NCBI RefSeq assembly: GCF_042687825.1
Contig: NZ_JBHUQE010000008.1
Location: 1-64,000, forward strand
Source of the DNA: Sedimentitalea sp042687825
GTDB lineage: Bacteria > Pseudomonadota > Alphaproteobacteria > Rhodobacterales > Rhodobacteraceae
Direction of reading: 5' to 3'
Length of the DNA stretch: 64,000 bases
Shown: positions 60,292 through 64,000 of the stretch, piece by piece
Numbering within the stretch: position 1 is the first letter of the stretch
Layout: each line of letters starts with the position of its first letter
Translations under genes and position numbers: made by a program
Notes under the pieces: generated by a model
The model's database searches: none
What the model was told of the DNA's origin: nothing
What the model saw: only the letters and a program-made list of their open reading frames with translations

Positions 60292-60484
60292 TCGTTGCCG
60301 GCAAATTCCGGGAAACAGTGTGTGAACCCCCATATGACAATGGGTTCGGTCCCGACCGCCTGCGGTCGCCCCATCGCTGCAGATCGCGGCACCTGAAAGA
60401 CAGCGCGGCAACCGGTCCTGCGGCAATTGGGATTCCATCCGCGTCCGACTTGCGCTAGACTTTGCGAAAAATGGCGAGAGGCAG

Positions 60485-61075
60485 ATGAGCAGAACTCTTC
60501 GCGCAATGTTGCTGATGCTGATGCTGGCATCTTGCGGGGGTGGGCATAAGGCACCCCCGCGCAACCTGAACGATGCCTGCAGCATCGCTCAGCAGCGCCC
60601 GAAATACGTCAAGGCCTTTAAGGCGACGGAACGCCGCTGGGGTGTTCCGGTACATGTGCAGATGGCGACGATCTACCAGGAAAGCAAGTTTCGCGGCGAT
60701 GCGCGCACGCCCTATAACTATGTTCTGGGTGTGATCCCCATGGGCCGGCAAAGCAGCGCCTATGGGTTCAGCCAGGCGCTGGACGGCACCTGGGACCAGT
60801 ATCGCCGGGAAACCGGACGCCGCAGCGCCAAGCGCGACCGGATCAGCGACGCCGCCGATTTCGTCGGCTGGTACATGACACAGAGCCGCGACAGGAACGG
60901 CATCGCCCTGACCGACGCCCGCAACCAGTATCTGGCCTATCACGAGGGCCATACCGGCTATGCCCGTGGTAGCTATCGCAACAAAAGCTGGCTTATGCGC
61001 GTTGCCGGCGAAGTCGATGCCCGCGCGACCCTGTATCAGGCCCAGCTGGCCAGTTGCCGGGCCTTTCGGCGCTAG
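60485..61075 (+). CDS. Lytic-transglycosylase-like lipoprotein
   Basis: This 196-residue protein begins with a lipoprotein signal (MSRTLRAMLLMLMLASCGGG) and has a SLT-type lysozyme-like core: WGVPVHVQMATIYQESKFRG with the catalytic glutamate, AYGFSQALDGTWDQYRRETG and YLAYHEGHTGYARGSY. It likely trims peptidoglycan at the outer membrane. Its TAG stop overlaps the lolA stop on the other strand (CTAG). Confidence 0.9.
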   Translation: MSRTLRAMLLMLMLASCGGGHKAPPRNLNDACSIAQQRPKYVKAFKATERRWGVPVHVQMATIYQESKFRGDARTPYNYVLGVIPMGRQSSAYGFSQALDGTWDQYRRETGRRSAKRDRISDAADFVGWYMTQSRDRNGIALTDARNQYLAYHEGHTGYARGSYRNKSWLMRVAGEVDARATLYQAQLASCRAFRR

Positions 61076-61671
61076 CGGTTCGACGCCCTGCCGCCGCCGG
61101 ACTGGTGGCTGAACAGGCTGCTGCCCAATCGGCCGCCCTTGGTCAGCGGCCCCAGCACCACGGTGGTCTGTCCGCCGCCGGAATCGTGGATCACCCACCG
61201 CCGCAGTTCGGTCGGACCGCTTTCAAACATCAAATCGATGCGGCCATAATCCGGGTTTTCCGGGTCCTGCGCAGTGACCACGGTCGTCTGGCCATCGATC
61301 CGGTGTCCCACCACCATGTTGGCCCGGCCCAGATCGACCCTTCTGTCCAGGATCAGCGACAGCGGCGTGCGTTTCAGCGGATAGCTTTCCGGCGGCTGAT
61401 TGGATTTCGGATCGTGGATCACCACCGCCCCGGCGCCGGCCACTACGGTGGCCGCGTTCGGCGGGTCGTATTCGAACCGCATTCGGCCGGGACGTTTCAG
61501 GTATAGCGTGCCACGCGACGTGGAACCGTCGTCGTTATATTGCACAAAGGGCGCCACGACCGTGCTCAGACCGTTCAGATAGGTCGAAATTTCGGACAGG
61601 GACAGTTTGCCGCCGGCCCAGGCGGCCGGCGCGATCAGGGTCAAGAACAAGGCGTACAGGAAAGGTCTCAT
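61072..61671 (-). CDS. lolA: Outer membrane lipoprotein carrier protein
   Basis: This 199-residue periplasmic protein (signal peptide MRPFLYALFLTLIAPAAWA) matches LolA: LSEISTYLNGLSTVVAPFVQ, GTLYLKRPGRMRFEYDPP, SLILDRRVDLGRANM. It ferries lipoproteins between membranes. It follows ftsK by 40 bases, a conserved pairing. Confidence 0.92.
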   Translation of the reverse strand: MRPFLYALFLTLIAPAAWAGGKLSLSEISTYLNGLSTVVAPFVQYNDDGSTSRGTLYLKRPGRMRFEYDPPNAATVVAGAGAVVIHDPKSNQPPESYPLKRTPLSLILDRRVDLGRANMVVGHRIDGQTTVVTAQDPENPDYGRIDLMFESGPTELRRWVIHDSGGGQTTVVLGPLTKGGRLGSSLFSHQSGGGRASNR

Positions 61672-61711
61672 GATCCGTACATAGGCGTTTCGGACGCGAT
61701 GTGAAGCGCCT

Positions 61712-64000
61712 CTATTGCTGTTCCGGCACCAGGATCTCACGTTTGCCCACATGGTTGGCCGGCGAAACCAGACCCTCTTCCTCCATCTGTTCGACCAGGC
61801 GTGCCGCCTTGTTGTAACCGATCGCCAGTTTCCGCTGGATATAGCTGGTCGAGCATTTGCGGTCCTTGATCACGATCTGCACCGCCGTGTCATAGAGCGC
61901 ATCTTCGCCATCGGTATTGCCGCCCAGCCCCAGAACCAGGTCAATGTTGCTTTCTTTGTCCTCGTCCGGACCCTCGACCACGCCGCTCATATAGGCGGGC
62001 GGGCCAAAGCCCTTGAGATGGGTGACCACCTCTTCGACCTCTTCGTCGGACACAAAGGGGCCGTGGCAGCGGGTGATCTTTGCACCGCCGGCCATGTACA
62101 GCATGTCGCCCATGCCCAGCAGCTGTTCGGCGCCCATCTCGCCCAGAATCGTCCGGCTGTCGATCTTGGACGTGACCTGGAACGAGATCCGGGTCGGAAA
62201 ATTCGCCTTGATGGTACCGGTGATCACGTCGACCGAGGGACGCTGAGTGGCCATGATCAGGTGGATGCCGCTGGCCCGCGCCATCTGGGCCAGACGCTGG
62301 ATACAGGCTTCGATCTCTTTGCCCGCCACCATCATCAGGTCGGCCATCTCGTCGACGATCACGACGATGAACGGCATAGCCTCGGGCGCGAATTCCTCGG
62401 TTTCGAACACCGGATCGCCGGTTTCGTCGTCAAACCCGGTCTGCACCGTGCGGCTGAACATCTCGCCCTTGGACAGGGCGTCGCGGACCCGGCCGTTATA
62501 CCCTTCGATGTTGCGCACGCCCATCTTGGACATCTTGCGATAACGGTCCTCCATCTCACCGACGACCCATTTCAGGGCGACGACCGCCTTTTTCGGGTCG
62601 GTGACGACGGGGGACAGCAGATGCGGAATGCCGTCATAGACCGACAGTTCCAGCATCTTGGGGTCGATCATGATCAGGCGGCATTCCTCGGGGGTCAGTT
62701 TGTAGAGCAGGCTCAGGATCATCGTGTTGATAGCCACCGACTTGCCTGAACCGGTGGTGCCCGCGATCAGCAGATGCGGCATCTTGGCCAGGTTGGCGAC
62801 GATCGAATCGCCGCCGATATCCTTGCCCAGCGCCAAAGGCAGGCGCATGTTGCTGTCACCGAAATCGCGACTGGCAAGGATTTCCCGCAGCACGACCTTT
62901 TCGCGGTTCTCGTTGGGCAGTTCGATGCCGATCACCGACCGCCCCGGGACCGTCGAAACCCGCGCCGACAGCGCCATCATCGAGCGTGCGATATCATCGG
63001 ACAGGCCGATCACGCGCGAGGCTTTCAGGCCCGGCGCCGGCTCCAGCTCATACATGGTGACCACCGGACCGGGGCGGACACTGACGATTTCGCCCTTGAC
63101 GCCATAATCGTCCAGCACGCTTTCCAGCATCCTTGCGTTTTCCTCCAGCGCCTCGTCGCTGAGGACATGCCGCTGGATCGAGGCCGGATTGGTCAGCAGA
63201 TTCAGCGGCGGCAGCTCGAATTCCGACCCGCTTTCATCGAATGCCAGCGCCGGTTGCGCCTCGGCCTGGGCACGCCGCGACGGGGGCGGCGCCTTGCGCG
63301 GCAGGTTCTTGACGACCTTGCGCGGCTCCAGTGCCGGAATGGCCACACCAGCCGGGGCTGGCGACCTCAGTGGCAGGCTTTCGGGCTGCTCTTCGATCTC
63401 GGCCTCGGGGACCGTCTGCCGCTGCCGGACATCCTGCGGCGGCAGGTCCACCGGACCAGCGGACAGCGGCGGCACGAGCTCGGGCATTTCGGCGACGGGT
63501 GCGGCGGTCAGCGGAGGTTCCGGCCGCAACCGGCCCATACCGCTGGTGTCCAGCACCAGAGGGTCCGGACCGCGTCCGCGACCGCGGGTCAGCGGGCGGG
63601 TCGGATCGTCGACCGGTTCGTTCGGGCGCAGGCGCGCGCGCACCGCGTCTGCAATCTTGGCCCTGACTCGGTCATCGCCGGGTGCGGGTTCTGCGTCAGT
63701 AGCGACATCGAAATCTGTTGGTTCGTCCGGCGACGCCGCTTCGGGCCGGCGGATCAGCGACGGCATGCGCGACAGAAACCCGCGACGATCCGCGGCGTCG
63801 GATGGAACCCTGACTGCCGCCTCTTCGTCGGTCTCAAACAGCGCATAGTCGGACGGATCGGACACTGCCAGTGCCCGGGCTTCTGCCGCTTTCGCGGCGC
63901 GGGCTTCGGACCGTCGCGCCTGCATGTCGGCCTGACGCTGCCGGACGGCTTGCAACGCCGAACCGGCACCGCGCCCCAGCAGAGTCATCAGGCCGGCATA
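61712..64000 (-). CDS. ftsK: DNA translocase FtsK (5' end outside window)
   Basis: The 762 residues seen hold an acidic/Pro-rich linker, the alpha domain, a RecA-type beta domain with Walker A IAGTTGSGKSVAIN and Walker B FIVVIVDEMADLMM, and the C-terminal gamma winged helix (CSTSYIQRKLAIGYNKAARLVE, ending REILVPEQQ). The N-terminal membrane region lies beyond the window edge and the frame is still open at base 64000. It pumps chromosome dimers at the division septum. Confidence 0.97.
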   Translation of the reverse strand, partial: YAGLMTLLGRGAGSALQAVRQRQADMQARRSEARAAKAAEARALAVSDPSDYALFETDEEAAVRVPSDAADRRGFLSRMPSLIRRPEAASPDEPTDFDVATDAEPAPGDDRVRAKIADAVRARLRPNEPVDDPTRPLTRGRGRGPDPLVLDTSGMGRLRPEPPLTAAPVAEMPELVPPLSAGPVDLPPQDVRQRQTVPEAEIEEQPESLPLRSPAPAGVAIPALEPRKVVKNLPRKAPPPSRRAQAEAQPALAFDESGSEFELPPLNLLTNPASIQRHVLSDEALEENARMLESVLDDYGVKGEIVSVRPGPVVTMYELEPAPGLKASRVIGLSDDIARSMMALSARVSTVPGRSVIGIELPNENREKVVLREILASRDFGDSNMRLPLALGKDIGGDSIVANLAKMPHLLIAGTTGSGKSVAINTMILSLLYKLTPEECRLIMIDPKMLELSVYDGIPHLLSPVVTDPKKAVVALKWVVGEMEDRYRKMSKMGVRNIEGYNGRVRDALSKGEMFSRTVQTGFDDETGDPVFETEEFAPEAMPFIVVIVDEMADLMMVAGKEIEACIQRLAQMARASGIHLIMATQRPSVDVITGTIKANFPTRISFQVTSKIDSRTILGEMGAEQLLGMGDMLYMAGGAKITRCHGPFVSDEEVEEVVTHLKGFGPPAYMSGVVEGPDEDKESNIDLVLGLGGNTDGEDALYDTAVQIVIKDRKCSTSYIQRKLAIGYNKAARLVEQMEEEGLVSPANHVGKREILVPEQQ

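Overview
The window looks like chromosomal DNA of a high-GC alphaproteobacterium of the Rhodobacteraceae (Roseobacter/Rhodobacter group). Evidence: a petABC (fbcFBC) cytochrome bc1 operon, a petP-petR regulator pair, the xseB-ispA-dxs isoprenoid block, a pca/pob protocatechuate cluster beside a pcaQ remnant, a VPLPA-CTERM type surface protein, DUF3035 lipoprotein, FYDLN-acid protein, ftsK-lolA, and long antisense shadow ORFs typical of GC-rich genomes. Most of it is ordinary housekeeping DNA with short spacers and many 1-4 nt overlaps.

Layout. 0-4.3 kb: petC-petB-petA (minus), a GST and a PaiB-like flavin protein. 4.4-7.7 kb: thiamine importer thiB-thiP-thiQ (minus) behind a TPP riboswitch. 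7.8-10.8 kb: aroC, an EamA exporter and a C-terminally sorted surface protein. 10.9-17.2 kb: ilvE diverging from petP-petR, an HDAC-like amidohydrolase, then xseB-ispA-dxs. 17.3-22.4 kb: DUF1643, truB, a phosphodiester glycosidase, rbfA, dapB, two small secreted proteins and an SDHAF4-like protein. 22.4-31.2 kb (plus): rsmB, heparinase-like protein, purH, lspA, a DUF3035 lipoprotein and an M16 peptidase pair. 31.2-34.9 kb: deoC, a small membrane protein and a double aldehyde dehydrogenase. 35.0-38.9 kb: pobA-pcaC-pcaH-pcaG plus a beta-keto acid cleavage enzyme (BKACE).

At about 39.07 kb the divergent regulator pcaQ is cut after some 25 codons by the left end of an IS3-type element whose orfA is itself cut after 54 codons. 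About 1.5 kb of more AT-rich accessory DNA follows, holding a small winged-helix-like gene and a frameshifted AAA ATPase, ending at tRNA-Ala(GGC). This is the clearest rearrangement point of the window.

40.9-48.9 kb returns to core genes: FYDLN protein, YgjP-type metallopeptidase, GntR regulator, rpmI-rplT, pyk, N-formylglutamate amidohydrolase, DUF1244, alpha/beta hydrolase, RluA-type synthase, NTF2-like protein. 49.0-56.4 kb is a compact six-gene minus-strand operon: HTH-cupin regulator, LysE exporter, GFA-family protein, two different FAD/GcvT demethylating oxidoreductases and a homocysteine methyltransferase between them. It reads as a dedicated N-methyl (or related onium) demethylation and one-carbon capture pathway of unknown substrate, and is the best candidate for an undescribed system here. 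A decayed thiolase separates it from a STAS/HATPase anti-sigma pair (57.2-58.0 kb). The window closes with a gamma-glutamyltransferase, hspQ, a lytic-transglycosylase-like lipoprotein, lolA and ftsK, which runs off the end.
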